Shown here: piece after piece, positions 1-8,792 of the stretch
How the letters are laid out: each line of letters begins with the position of its first letter
How positions within the stretch are numbered: the first letter of the stretch is position 1
NCBI GenBank assembly: GCA_965228545.1
Contig: OZ245822.1
Span: 744,001-808,000 of the forward strand
Source of the DNA: HXMU1420-13 sp965228545
GTDB taxonomy: Bacteria; Bacteroidota; Rhodothermia; Balneolales; Balneolaceae
Length of the DNA stretch: 64,000 bases
Reading direction: 5' to 3'
Program-made: the position numbers and the translations under genes
Notes under the pieces: model-generated
Database searches by the model: none
Seen by the model: only the letters and a program-made list of their open reading frames with translations
Told to the model about the DNA's origin: nothing

Positions 1-438
1 ATGAATCTCAGCGAGTTGTAATTCAATATTTTCTTTGATGTAAAATTGTTGAACTCCTCGCGTAACAATGTTGATGAAATCAGCTTCATCCCAAGGTTTA
101 ATCATGTAGCGATAAATTTCGGCTTCGTTTATAGCTACTATCACAGATTCGAAATCTGACTTCCCCGAGAACAGAATCTTAACAACGTTGGGATAGTTAT
201 GCGCTATATCGGTTAGAAATTCTGTGCCTTGTTTACCAGGTAGAATCTGATCAACAATGGTCATTACCAATTTCCGATCTTCGTTTTTTAAATTGGCAAT
301 TAGCTTTTCCGCTGTTTCGGCCGACTCTGCATACATAAACTCGAATTGCTCACCAAAATGAGATTCGAGTTGACCTTTCATCAATTTTAAGATGATTGGC
401 TCATCATCGATGCAGAGTATTACATCTTTATTATTCAT
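1..438 (-). CDS. Response regulator receiver protein, C-terminal end outside window
   Basis: Reading the minus strand from an ATG at 438 gives 146 open codons running off the left edge. The protein opens with a receiver domain: acidic pair in CIDDEP (about residues 10-13), phospho-acceptor D63 in IVDQILPG, the switch serine in LFSGKSD (about 91) and the lysine in YRYMIKPWDE (K114). The IKPW form is common in receiver domains of regulators that carry HD-GYP or other signalling outputs, but the output domain lies outside the window. It sits 110 bp downstream of a sensor kinase on the same strand, so it may be that kinase's partner. Confidence 0.85.
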   Translation of the reverse strand, partial: MNNKDVILCIDDEPIILKLMKGQLESHFGEQFEFMYAESAETAEKLIANLKNEDRKLVMTIVDQILPGKQGTEFLTDIAHNYPNVVKILFSGKSDFESVIVAINEAEIYRYMIKPWDEADFINIVTRGVQQFYIKENIELQLAEIH

Positions 439-548
439 TCTGTACTACCTTTTTTTAAAGAACGGGACCTCTAATTTTGCCCGTCACTTTTTTTATCGGC
501 AGAGAATGCTGTAGGTTTAATTGGATTTAAAAAATTAATTAACGCTAA

Positions 549-2693
549 TTAGAAAGAATTTCTAAAACTTAGGGTATATTTAAATCCATTTTCGTTTTCG
601 ATAGTTGAGGTAGCATCGATTTGCTTCGAGAGATTCTCAATGAGATTTAAACCCATTGAGGGTGTATTATTTTGGATAAATTCAGCGGAAATTCCACGCC
701 CGTTATCTTTAATAGTAAGTACTATCGAAGATTTAAATTTGTGCAAAGAAATCCAGAGTGTTGGCGAGGGGTGAGCTCTAAATGCATGTTTAAAGCTATT
801 GGTAACCAACTCGTTTATAATTAATGCGCAAGGCAATGCTTGATTTATATCGAGAAATAGTGGCTGTAAATCGTAATTGATATCTGCATCAATATTAGGA
901 AAGCTATTTTTTTGTATGGTAGAAACCTGATCGCGTATAAATTGTGCGAAGCTAATTTTTGAAAAATCATTAGAGCGGTACAACTCCTCATGAATAGTAG
1001 CAATGCTTTTAATGCGATCCATATTGATAGACAACCGATCTTTTACTTCGCTATTGTTGGTGTCTATAACTTGAAGGTACATTAAACCGGCAATTACGGC
1101 GAGGTTGTTTTTTACTCGGTGATGAACTTCGGCAACCAACGAATCTTTCTCTCTTGCTGATCGCTCGATAAGCATTTCGCGCTCTTTGCGTTCCGAAATG
1201 TCTTGTACAATCCCAATCACTCGTTCCGGCTCATTGTTGCTATCAAAAACGAGTTTCCCGGCAGAATTTAGCCAATGGATAGAGCCGTCGTCCCAAACTA
1301 CACGATAGTCGATATTGTAGAATTCGTGGTTATTAATCGAGTTGATATAGGTTTGATCAACCATTTCTCGATCGTCGGGATGTACACAATTTAAAAATGT
1401 TTTGTAATCCCAATTAGGATGAAAATCGTCAAAGCCAAAACAATGGTCATGTTCAATTGTACGAGAAGTTATTTTATCACTTAAATTATGGTCCCAAATC
1501 CCAACATTAGTTGATTCCAGAATTACTCGCAATCGCTGTTCGCTTAGCGTAGCTTTAGTTTCCGCCATCTGTATATCGGAAATATCCTTTATCGTAGCGA
1601 TATAACTGATAGTGTTTCCATTCTCATCAGAAATTTGGGATGGAGATACAATTACCGGAAAAATCTCTCCGTTTTTACGCTGAAATTTAAGTTGAAATTC
1701 ACTTTTCTCACCTGAAATAACATGACTATAAGCATGTTGAATATCCTCAAGATGCTCTTGCGGCCAATATTTATGTGGTACACCGGTGCCAATTAATTCA
1801 TGATCTTCGTAGCCAAGCATTTCACATAAAGCGGAATTAACTACAAGATGATTACCGTCTAAATCAAGCATTGAAAAACCATCATTCATGCTTTCAAGAA
1901 CGTTTGCTGTAAGATGCTGTGTCTGCTCTAAATGTTTTTCTGCAAGTTTTCTTCTCGTTACATCACGAGCAATTGCAATGATGTATCCTACATCGTCTAT
2001 GGTTTCATAAGTTATGGTAATCTCAACAGGAAACTGTTCGCCGGTTGCCAAATTGGTATTTGTGCTTTCGAAAATCATTTTTCGATTTTTTTTCAGCTCT
2101 TTAACATGACTTTCCCAGTCGTCAAGTGTTTTGAAGTCATCCTCAAAATCACACACGTGGGTACTACTTATTTCATCTTTGGTTATACCCAATTGGTGTA
2201 AGCCAACCTCATTAACAAATACGAGATAACCATCTTGTTTGGCCACCTGAAAAGAATCGTGGCTATTATCTAGGAATTTTTTGTACAATTGGAAAACTCT
2301 GAGTTCTTCGCTCTTGATCTGTTCATGAGTCACTTTTTCGGTGATATCAGTAAAGAACACAGTAATGCCTTCTTTAGATGGATAAATACGAACCTCGAAC
2401 CAACAATTTAATGGTTCATAATACTCACGTATTGTTTGTGCTTCCTGGGTTTCAAGCGCTTTCTGAAATAGGTTGAAAAAAGTATGAGCTTTTGCTTCGG
2501 GAAAAACTTCCCAAATCACATGGCCAATAAGTTCATGGGGCATTTTGCCTAATAGTTTACTGGCTACACTATTTACATAGGTGTACTTCCAATCGGTATC
2601 TAAACTTACAAAACCATCTGAGATTCTCTCTAAAATTTCCTTTGTAAGATCTAACCCAACCGTAATTTCTTGATCATCACGAGGTCTCTGCAT
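549..2693 (-). CDS. Cytosolic multi-PAS sensor histidine kinase of the HisKA_2 type
   Basis: 714 residues with no signal peptide or membrane segment, so it probably senses an intracellular signal. Four PAS-like blocks lie at about 20-120, 130-245, 258-378 and 385-505; the second to fourth end in the DVTRR, DISD and DISERK linkers typical of PAS-PAC units. The HisKA_2 dimerisation helix carries VHHRVKNNLAVI with the phospho-accepting histidine at 524/525. The ATPase domain keeps the N box (INELVTNSFKHA, about 623-634) and the G box (DNGRG, about 663-667), so the kinase looks active. The response regulator gene at the left edge follows on the same strand. The ligand cannot be told from sequence. 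Confidence 0.9.
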   Translation of the reverse strand: MQRPRDDQEITVGLDLTKEILERISDGFVSLDTDWKYTYVNSVASKLLGKMPHELIGHVIWEVFPEAKAHTFFNLFQKALETQEAQTIREYYEPLNCWFEVRIYPSKEGITVFFTDITEKVTHEQIKSEELRVFQLYKKFLDNSHDSFQVAKQDGYLVFVNEVGLHQLGITKDEISSTHVCDFEDDFKTLDDWESHVKELKKNRKMIFESTNTNLATGEQFPVEITITYETIDDVGYIIAIARDVTRRKLAEKHLEQTQHLTANVLESMNDGFSMLDLDGNHLVVNSALCEMLGYEDHELIGTGVPHKYWPQEHLEDIQHAYSHVISGEKSEFQLKFQRKNGEIFPVIVSPSQISDENGNTISYIATIKDISDIQMAETKATLSEQRLRVILESTNVGIWDHNLSDKITSRTIEHDHCFGFDDFHPNWDYKTFLNCVHPDDREMVDQTYINSINNHEFYNIDYRVVWDDGSIHWLNSAGKLVFDSNNEPERVIGIVQDISERKEREMLIERSAREKDSLVAEVHHRVKNNLAVIAGLMYLQVIDTNNSEVKDRLSINMDRIKSIATIHEELYRSNDFSKISFAQFIRDQVSTIQKNSFPNIDADINYDLQPLFLDINQALPCALIINELVTNSFKHAFRAHPSPTLWISLHKFKSSIVLTIKDNGRGISAEFIQNNTPSMGLNLIENLSKQIDATSTIENENGFKYTLSFRNSF

Positions 2694-2810
2694 TTATTTT
2701 CCCTTGCTTAGATAGGAACTTTGAACCTACCTCTCGTTATTCTGTACTTCAATAAAAATAAACACAATCTTTAACATATTTTGCACTTATTGGATAAAAT
2801 TAATAGAAAC

Positions 2811-2838
2811 AAAAAAAGCGGGCTTTCACCCGCTTTTT
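2811..2838 (-). terminator. Rho-independent terminator of the amidohydrolase operon
   Basis: A perfect 10-bp inverted repeat (AAAAAGCGGG at 2813-2822 and CCCGCTTTTT at 2829-2838) encloses a 6-nt loop. Read on the minus strand the stem is followed by a run of T. It lies 22 bp past the stop of the last amidohydrolase gene. The AT ends of the stem would also give a U-run on the plus strand, but no plus-strand gene ends there. Confidence 0.85.
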
Positions 2839-2859
2839 AATTATCGCTTAAAAGCGCTG

Positions 2860-4170
2860 TTATTGATCCGTAGACACAGGGTTTTTATTCAAACCCGGCA
2901 CGCGATCAAGAAATTCATTATAAAGTTCTATTTGTCGAGAGGTCATCGGGATTTGATATCCATCAATAAATACCTCAATTATTTGAGTGGATGTCTCAAA
3001 AGGATCGCCGGTTGCAACAAATAAATTTGCTTTCTTACCTACCTCAATGGAGCCGAGTTGATCTTCTAATCCCATGATCTCAGCTGCATTAATAGTAATT
3101 GCTTTAAGCGCTTCTTCGCGCCCCATTCCATAAGCAGCTGCGAAGCCGGCATGGTAGGGGAGGTTGCGAGAGTTTTCGGTATCGTTTGTTCTAAGGGCTA
3201 CTTTAATACCTGCTTTCTGCATTACCGATGGATTTTTATAGGCAGCGTCAAATGCATCGCTTCTACGCGTTGGAACGCTCTGTACAGGACCTGTGATTAC
3301 CGGAATACCGGCTTTTGCCAGTTCATCAGCCACACGCCAGCCTTCCGAAACTCCGGTGAAAACTACATCTGTAAGGCCTTTTTCTTGCACCCATTCGATG
3401 GCACTTAGAATGTCTTTAGCGGCATTTACTTCGATGTATGCTTTCATTTCACCTTTTACAACCCGTGCAAGTGCTTCCATCTCAGGATAATAACGCGTAC
3501 CATCTGCGTCTTCAATTTCGGCATATAGTTCGGCTTTTTCCCAAGTCTCATTCAAGGTTTTCAGTGCTCGCTCGCGGGCACGATCAGCCTCTTCCTGAGT
3601 TTGTCGCCATCTGCGTCCACTACTAGGAAAGTTGATTACTAAGCCCTTTGAACCTGCAAACATTTGATCGGGAGTGTACCCAAATAAATTAATGGTAGCT
3701 GCAGTACCGGGAAATACTCCACCACTTGGGCGGGTAATTACCGTGGTTACTCCACTAACGCGTGTAACAGGAATTGCCTCGGAGTTCGGGTTTACAGCAG
3801 TTAAAGCCTCCATTTGAGGGGTGATGTCGCCAAATTCGCGGATGTCTTGTGCTTCTGCGATACTGCCAATTTCAACCAAGCCCAACTGAGTACCGGAATC
3901 GATCATGCCGGGGTAGATTTCTTGTCCTTCGTAGTCGATAACAATGGCATCGGATGGGATTGCTACATTAGCACCAACGGCTTGGATTATTCCATTCGAA
4001 ATTACAATGGTGCCGTTTTCGATTACTCCATTAGTAACGGTGTAAATCTTGGCGTTAGTGAGTGCAAACTTCTCAGCTCTTGCTTGGCGCATAATGTCGT
4101 TTTGCGCTACAGATAGGGTAGTGCTGAGTAACAAAACAAGGATCGTAAGTAGTAATTTTGTAGCTCTCAT
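2860..4170 (-). CDS. Secreted amidohydrolase-family protein without metal ligands
   Basis: 436 residues. A signal peptide (about 1-23, cut after VAQ) sends it to the periplasm or surface. The fold is that of imidazolonepropionase-like amidohydrolases: small N-terminal beta domain with IENGTIVISNGIIQAVG, the PGMID turn before the first metal motif, and the C-terminal signature IEVGKKANLFVATGDPF. The HxH after PGMID is absent (G93 and Q95 stand there). The HCH, QHA and late Asp motifs seen in the upstream paralogue are also replaced, for example by IEVN and TGVSEG. It is third in an operon and overlaps the upstream stop by one base (TAATG). A structural or regulatory partner is more likely than a metalloenzyme. 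Confidence 0.85.
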   Translation of the reverse strand: MRATKLLLTILVLLLSTTLSVAQNDIMRQARAEKFALTNAKIYTVTNGVIENGTIVISNGIIQAVGANVAIPSDAIVIDYEGQEIYPGMIDSGTQLGLVEIGSIAEAQDIREFGDITPQMEALTAVNPNSEAIPVTRVSGVTTVITRPSGGVFPGTAATINLFGYTPDQMFAGSKGLVINFPSSGRRWRQTQEEADRARERALKTLNETWEKAELYAEIEDADGTRYYPEMEALARVVKGEMKAYIEVNAAKDILSAIEWVQEKGLTDVVFTGVSEGWRVADELAKAGIPVITGPVQSVPTRRSDAFDAAYKNPSVMQKAGIKVALRTNDTENSRNLPYHAGFAAAYGMGREEALKAITINAAEIMGLEDQLGSIEVGKKANLFVATGDPFETSTQIIEVFIDGYQIPMTSRQIELYNEFLDRVPGLNKNPVSTDQ

Positions 4171-5543
4171 TATTTCTCCTCGTTAACTAATTCATAAAAA
4201 TTGACGATTGATTCTTCGTGCATGCACATGTCAAAATCTTCGCGATTGAAAATTACCACATCTTCGATGGAAGATTCAGGATCAATCATTATACGCTGAT
4301 CAGCTTCGTCGGTGTTGATATCGAAGTACTTTACGCCATCTACAAAAGTCATTTGTGGAATAGCATACGTCGAAAGTGGATGTTTATCGAAAATAGCGAT
4401 GTCACCGTCTTTTCCAACTTCGATAGAACCTACACGATCATCAATGCCCAACTGCATGGCCGGATTAAGTGTAATTAAGCGCAATGCTTCATTATCTGAT
4501 AAGTTGCCGTATTTTTGAGATTTTGCTGCTTCGTGGAATAGGTGTCGTATCAGTTCGCCGGAATCTGAGTTGATGGAAGTATTCACACCATTTCTGGTAA
4601 GGATAGCAGCATTGTAAGCTGTTGAATAGTATACTTCAAGTTTATAAGCCCACCAATCGGAAAATATGGAAGCAGAAGCACCAAAAGCGGCAAGTTCGGG
4701 TGCAACTTTATAGGCTTCGTTCGCATGCTGGAAGGTTAGTTTTTCGATCCCGAAATCAGAGAATACATTCAACAGCATGTAGATTTCATCTGCACGATAA
4801 GAGTGGCAGTGTACTAATATCTCACCCTCAAGAATATCAACCAACGTTTCCATTCTCAAATCGTATTCGGGTGCAATTTTACGGCTACTTCGGTTTGCAT
4901 TGTATGCTGCCCATTCTTCGCGATATTGAATTGCATCGTTAAATGCATTTCTGATCATAGCCTCAACTCCCATACGAGTTTGTGGTTGAATACCACGTGC
5001 TCGGCCACCGCGGGTAGGATTTTCACCCAGTGCGAATTTTATTGTTCGTGGGGCACCCTCGAAGCGCAGATCATCAGGATTGGTAGTACCATAACGTAAT
5101 TTCATGGTTTCGTTTTGGCCACCTATAACGTTGGCAGAACCATGCATTAAATGGATGGAAGTTACACCACCTGCAAGAGCGCGATAAATCGAAACATCCA
5201 TCGGATTTACCACATCTTCCATGCTTACTTCTGCAGTAACTTGGCTGGTTCCTTCATTTATAGAAGTACCGGCAATGTGGGAGTGTGCATCGATAATACC
5301 TGGCATTACAAACATGCCATCTGCATTAATCACTTCCACATTGTTGGGTTGTCGTAAATCTTTACCAATATTTTTAATTTTACCGTCTTCGATAAGAATA
5401 TCGGTATTTTCGAGGGTGCCATTTGTGATGGTTAATACAGTTGCATTTTGTATGAGTACATCACCTTTTGGAACCTGAGCATAAACAGCTGAGCTAATGC
5501 CCAGTACAAAAAAGAGATTTAATAATAATTTCTTCATAATCAT
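4170..5543 (-). CDS. Secreted metal-dependent amidohydrolase (imidazolonepropionase-like)
   Basis: 457 residues; signal peptide about 1-22 (cut after VYA). The start could be M1 (5543) or M3 (5537). Metal and catalytic motifs of the amidohydrolase superfamily are present: DAHSH (H87, H89), LVHCHSY, FQHANEA and the late Asp in INSDSGE, followed by the family's C-terminal IEVGKDGDIAIFDKHPL. These predict hydrolysis of an amide or cyclic amide such as a dipeptide or imidazolone; the substrate is unknown. It is the only member of the three-gene operon with a complete active site. It lies one base downstream of the preceding gene's stop and shares a TAATG junction with the next gene. Confidence 0.9.
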   Translation of the reverse strand: MIMKKLLLNLFFVLGISSAVYAQVPKGDVLIQNATVLTITNGTLENTDILIEDGKIKNIGKDLRQPNNVEVINADGMFVMPGIIDAHSHIAGTSINEGTSQVTAEVSMEDVVNPMDVSIYRALAGGVTSIHLMHGSANVIGGQNETMKLRYGTTNPDDLRFEGAPRTIKFALGENPTRGGRARGIQPQTRMGVEAMIRNAFNDAIQYREEWAAYNANRSSRKIAPEYDLRMETLVDILEGEILVHCHSYRADEIYMLLNVFSDFGIEKLTFQHANEAYKVAPELAAFGASASIFSDWWAYKLEVYYSTAYNAAILTRNGVNTSINSDSGELIRHLFHEAAKSQKYGNLSDNEALRLITLNPAMQLGIDDRVGSIEVGKDGDIAIFDKHPLSTYAIPQMTFVDGVKYFDINTDEADQRIMIDPESSIEDVVIFNREDFDMCMHEESIVNFYELVNEEK

Positions 5544-5544
5544 C

Positions 5545-7230
5545 CTAGTTTTCAGGGTCTTGCTTAATTGCCATTAATGGGAAACTGAAATTAAATGCTG
5601 CAATAGAAGCCTCAGCGTCATATTCGTTTCCAATCACATCTCCGGTAACAACTATTTCTATAAGCTGTCCACCGGCATCAAACTCAATATCAAAAGTAAG
5701 CACACCATCACGGAAACTAATGTTGTTCATGTCAATATCGGGGTTACCGGCATCGCTTGTCCAAACTCCTTCAATTCCACCATCAACATTCGTAAAAATC
5801 AGTTGCCCGGTTTGTTCACCTTGCGGTGTGTTAGAAGAGTAGTTCCAAGTACCGATAATGGTTTCCAAAGCTTCATCAGAAACGTCTGCTGCGCTGCGTT
5901 CTTTTATTTCAAACTCGAATTTGTCGCCATCAACAAATACCATTTTTACGTTTGAGTCGTCCGAGAAATACGGGCCGGTTGTTACAACCGCATTGCCCAT
6001 CTTGCCTGTTTCTAGCGTCCCAGTAATGGAATCTATACCTAGCAATTCGGCCGGATGTGTGGTTAATGCTGCTAAAGCATCGGTCGAGTCGAAGCCAAAG
6101 TTTTGTAAGGCAATCAGGTTTTTCTTGATTTTAGAATTGCTCACCCCCATGGTAGAGAATCCGAATTTTATGCCTGCTGCATTTAAAGCGGCATACTGCT
6201 CCATATGGCGGTTGTAAAACTCTAACCGTCGGGCTTCTAACCTGGCTACTTCTTCCGATTTTTCTTCGTCGTCGATTTCTTCCGGTTCGTCGGGTAGATC
6301 GATTGATAAGAATACAGATACATTGTTATTGTCGATTTCATCGATGATATTCCACGATTGTTCAAGGTTACCAATCATCAAATTAAAGCCCATTTCGTTC
6401 TGTAGGCGCATCGCTCTACGTGCTTCTAACAGCGACGAAGCATTGAATAAAATTGGTTGAGATTTGTCAACCACGGGATAAAACGCTTCTAATACTCGAT
6501 CGCCAGCCGGGCGTGATAATCCAGTTGGATTGGAGGCGTATAACTCGGTGTTTCTTTTCGAAAGCTCGGCATTTCGATATATATTTCTCCATTTAGCCAT
6601 AATTCCTAAGGTATTGCCAGGATAAGCCCCCGGTGCACCTACGAATTGCGAAACCGTTGAAACATTTTCTTTTAATACCATGTGATCAACATGCTCGGCA
6701 TTGGTTAAAAGTATCAAAGAGCTTTTTCCGGGAAGCATCCGTCCATATGGGACTGTGTGAGACACAGTAAAACCTAATTTCCGCATACTTTCGATGCTAC
6801 TTTCGGTAACATCTAATTGATCGAGTACCGACACTTCAGGCGTGATACCTGCATAGTCGTTTGGCGGATCTGGTGTAAATAAATTACTAGGGCGTTCCAT
6901 GCCATCCGGACGAGTAGCTCCGGTGTTCGACATTCCATCGATAAATCCGGGATACACCCATAATTCTGTTCCATCAATCACTTGGGCGTGTTCGGGTATG
7001 TTAACTGTGGTTCCAACTGCTGTGATTACGCCGTCTGAGATTAGTATAGTTCCACCTTCAATTTTGGCACCGGGCGAAGGGATAATGGTTGTATTTGTAA
7101 TTGCATAAGTTCGAGTAACCGCAGATTCTCCGGTGGGGTCGCTTTGTGCAAATACTAAGGTCGATGCCATCAAGAAGGGTAGAAGTACGAACAGACGAAA
7201 AGAAAATATTCGTAGAAGTTTCATTCTCAA
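5545..7230 (-). CDS. Secreted amidohydrolase-family protein, degenerate, with C-terminal extension
   Basis: 561 residues, first gene of the operon. Signal peptide about 1-29 (ends in LVFAQ); M1 or M3 could start it. The amidohydrolase framework is visible: GGTILISDGVITAVG, the VYPGFID turn, and LETGKMGNAVVTTGPYF at about 420. The metal residues are gone: M100 and N102 stand where HxH should be, and no HCH or QHA equivalent is seen. An acidic stretch rich in Glu/Asp (about 305-325) is inserted. About 100 extra residues at the C-terminus read like a beta-rich domain (GTWNYSSNTPQGEQTG onward). Conserved order and near-zero spacing suggest it works with the active enzyme encoded next. Confidence 0.85.
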   Translation of the reverse strand: MRMKLLRIFSFRLFVLLPFLMASTLVFAQSDPTGESAVTRTYAITNTTIIPSPGAKIEGGTILISDGVITAVGTTVNIPEHAQVIDGTELWVYPGFIDGMSNTGATRPDGMERPSNLFTPDPPNDYAGITPEVSVLDQLDVTESSIESMRKLGFTVSHTVPYGRMLPGKSSLILLTNAEHVDHMVLKENVSTVSQFVGAPGAYPGNTLGIMAKWRNIYRNAELSKRNTELYASNPTGLSRPAGDRVLEAFYPVVDKSQPILFNASSLLEARRAMRLQNEMGFNLMIGNLEQSWNIIDEIDNNNVSVFLSIDLPDEPEEIDDEEKSEEVARLEARRLEFYNRHMEQYAALNAAGIKFGFSTMGVSNSKIKKNLIALQNFGFDSTDALAALTTHPAELLGIDSITGTLETGKMGNAVVTTGPYFSDDSNVKMVFVDGDKFEFEIKERSAADVSDEALETIIGTWNYSSNTPQGEQTGQLIFTNVDGGIEGVWTSDAGNPDIDMNNISFRDGVLTFDIEFDAGGQLIEIVVTGDVIGNEYDAEASIAAFNFSFPLMAIKQDPEN

Positions 7231-7260
7231 TGTGTTAGTTATGAATTGTAGCTAATTATT

Positions 7261-7295
7261 TTTGAGGTGTTTAGAAAAGATTAAAACACCTCAAA
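7261..7295. repeat. 12-bp perfect inverted repeat upstream of the amidohydrolase operon
   Basis: TTTGAGGTGTTT (7261-7272) and AAACACCTCAAA (7284-7295) are perfect complements around an 11-nt spacer. The repeat ends 31 bp before the first amidohydrolase start. Neither strand has a T-run after the second arm, so it does not look like a standard terminator. It could be an operator or a leader hairpin. Confidence 0.6.
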
Positions 7296-7386
7296 AAAGT
7301 TTAAGCATTGAGTATAACAGAAAAAAAGAATTGAAATGTAGCTTTAGCTACGAATTACAAAAATTTGCATGCAAAATAGGTAGTGG

Positions 7387-8049
7387 TTAAAGTGCACTAA
7401 CTTGTTGCCAAAAGGCCTCATCCATCAAAGAAATATCGAAAGCTAAACCGGGGTTAAATGTAACCTCTTTAGAAAGCAAAGTAGCTTTAGAACACGCCGA
7501 TTTTGAGGAAACTAAGGCATTTAAAAAAACCAAACAGGCTGATTGGAAAGTAATAGTAATCAGCTCTTGGAGGCTATCATCAGTCCAATGTACAGGTAGA
7601 ATGCTTTGGCCAATAAGTTCGCCGGCGTCAACTTGTGGTGTAACAATATGGCAACTTGTTCCAATAAACTTAGCATTTGCTTTTTTAGCTGCATCTAAAG
7701 TTTTCATGCCAATTAGAGCCCCAAACGCTGGTAATAATGAATAATGTACATTGATAAATTTTCCCTGAAAATGAGAGAGTGTTTCTTCGTCAATTATTTT
7801 GTGAAAATTGGTAACCGCCAGATCGAATGTACACGAAGAAAGTGTTTGCCTTAATGCATGCGGTGATGTTCTGGAGTAATCGACTTTATGACACACGATA
7901 CCCAACTGTTTTGCAAATTCCAATGCACCACAGTCTCTATCGGCGATTAGTGCTGTAATTCGGATGGGCAGTTTAAGCACCTTGATAGCCTGATGTAGAA
8001 ATTTTATTGTACCGCCATTACCCGATGCTAAAAATAGAACATTAAGCAT
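7387..8049 (-). CDS. Formyltransferase-family protein (GART / methionyl-tRNA formyltransferase fold)
   Basis: About 220 residues from the ATG at 8049, which begins MLNVLFLASGNGG; an in-frame ATG at 8082 would overlap the upstream gene. The opening LFLASGNGGTI resembles the phosphate loop of PurN. NFHKIIDEE, NVHYSLLPAFGALIGMKTL and TSCHIVTPQVDAGELIGQ match the N, H and D catalytic landmarks of formyltransferases using formyl-tetrahydrofolate (Asn, HxSLLP, DxG). It starts 4 bp after the WbqC-like gene. WbqC proteins and sugar N-formyltransferases occur in O-antigen loci, so a nucleotide-sugar substrate is plausible, but a PurN-like role cannot be excluded. Confidence 0.75.
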   Translation of the reverse strand: MLNVLFLASGNGGTIKFLHQAIKVLKLPIRITALIADRDCGALEFAKQLGIVCHKVDYSRTSPHALRQTLSSCTFDLAVTNFHKIIDEETLSHFQGKFINVHYSLLPAFGALIGMKTLDAAKKANAKFIGTSCHIVTPQVDAGELIGQSILPVHWTDDSLQELITITFQSACLVFLNALVSSKSACSKATLLSKEVTFNPGLAFDISLMDEAFWQQVSAL

Positions 8050-8053
8050 AGAT

Positions 8054-8740
8054 TTATATGTTTTTAAGGAAATTTGGGGCATTGCTTCCGGTATTAAAAA
8101 GCAAATCGAGAATACTTACACCGTGTTCAAAATCACCATAAAGTTGAGGGTAAATTGGGTAGTTGGAATAATCCATCCAATGAATTTTGATGCCTTCTGA
8201 CTCAAAAAGATCTGAATCCAAATATGTTTTAGCGGCAGGACCTGAAATGTATTCATCTGCGCCAAGTTCTTTGCAGATGTGTAACAGCTTTTCCGATTTA
8301 TCGCCAATCAGTTTAAACTCTTTCGACCAACGAATTTCGGTAGTAATATTTAACCAAGTACAAATTTGCTCTATAAATGTACGGTTCACATCGCTTAACA
8401 ATTCATAGTGATGGTTTAAGTAAAGCGCTTCGAGTTCGGAGGCAAAGTTATTAAAGAAAGGCGCTTTTTTGTAGGCATGTACTAGAGAGTTCCAGTGTTT
8501 TTGTTGCCAATCCACATCATTTACCCTTGTTTCGTTAATTTTTTGATGATATTTCCCTTTAACTTGTACGGGTATAGTTAGCCACTGCAACCCACTCGGT
8601 AATTTAATTTTATTACGATTCCTCCAATCTCGTTTGGTATACTGCATCTCGTCGTACAAAACCAATACATCAGCGCGTGCAATTGCGTCGAAGTAGCCTT
8701 TCCAGGGAATATAATTAGATTGTGTAATTAGAACTTTCAT
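8054..8740 (-). CDS. WbqC-like family protein
   Basis: 228 residues, no signal peptide. The N-terminus (ITQSNYIPWKGYFDAIARAD) and the YTKRDWRNRNKIK block are hallmarks of the WbqC-like family (PF08889), found in O-antigen and capsule loci and thought to act in sugar modification. The C-terminal half keeps the family's SGPAAKTYLD and YPQLYGDFEHGVSILDLLFN stretches. It is translated just ahead of a formyltransferase-family gene with 4 bp between them, implying a shared task. No glycosyltransferase or nucleotide-sugar gene lies nearby, so the pair stands alone. Confidence 0.85.
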   Translation of the reverse strand: MKVLITQSNYIPWKGYFDAIARADVLVLYDEMQYTKRDWRNRNKIKLPSGLQWLTIPVQVKGKYHQKINETRVNDVDWQQKHWNSLVHAYKKAPFFNNFASELEALYLNHHYELLSDVNRTFIEQICTWLNITTEIRWSKEFKLIGDKSEKLLHICKELGADEYISGPAAKTYLDSDLFESEGIKIHWMDYSNYPIYPQLYGDFEHGVSILDLLFNTGSNAPNFLKNI

Positions 8741-8792
8741 GCACTAAACCGATTTAACTTAATGCACCAAAAACCTTGCCAAACTGCACGCT

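Noticed and set aside
7318..7351. A terminator for the formyltransferase gene (GTAGCT/AGCTAC hairpin, then T-run on the minus strand)
   Set aside because: The stem is 6 bp and the T-run lies 10 nt away, so the evidence is too weak to list.
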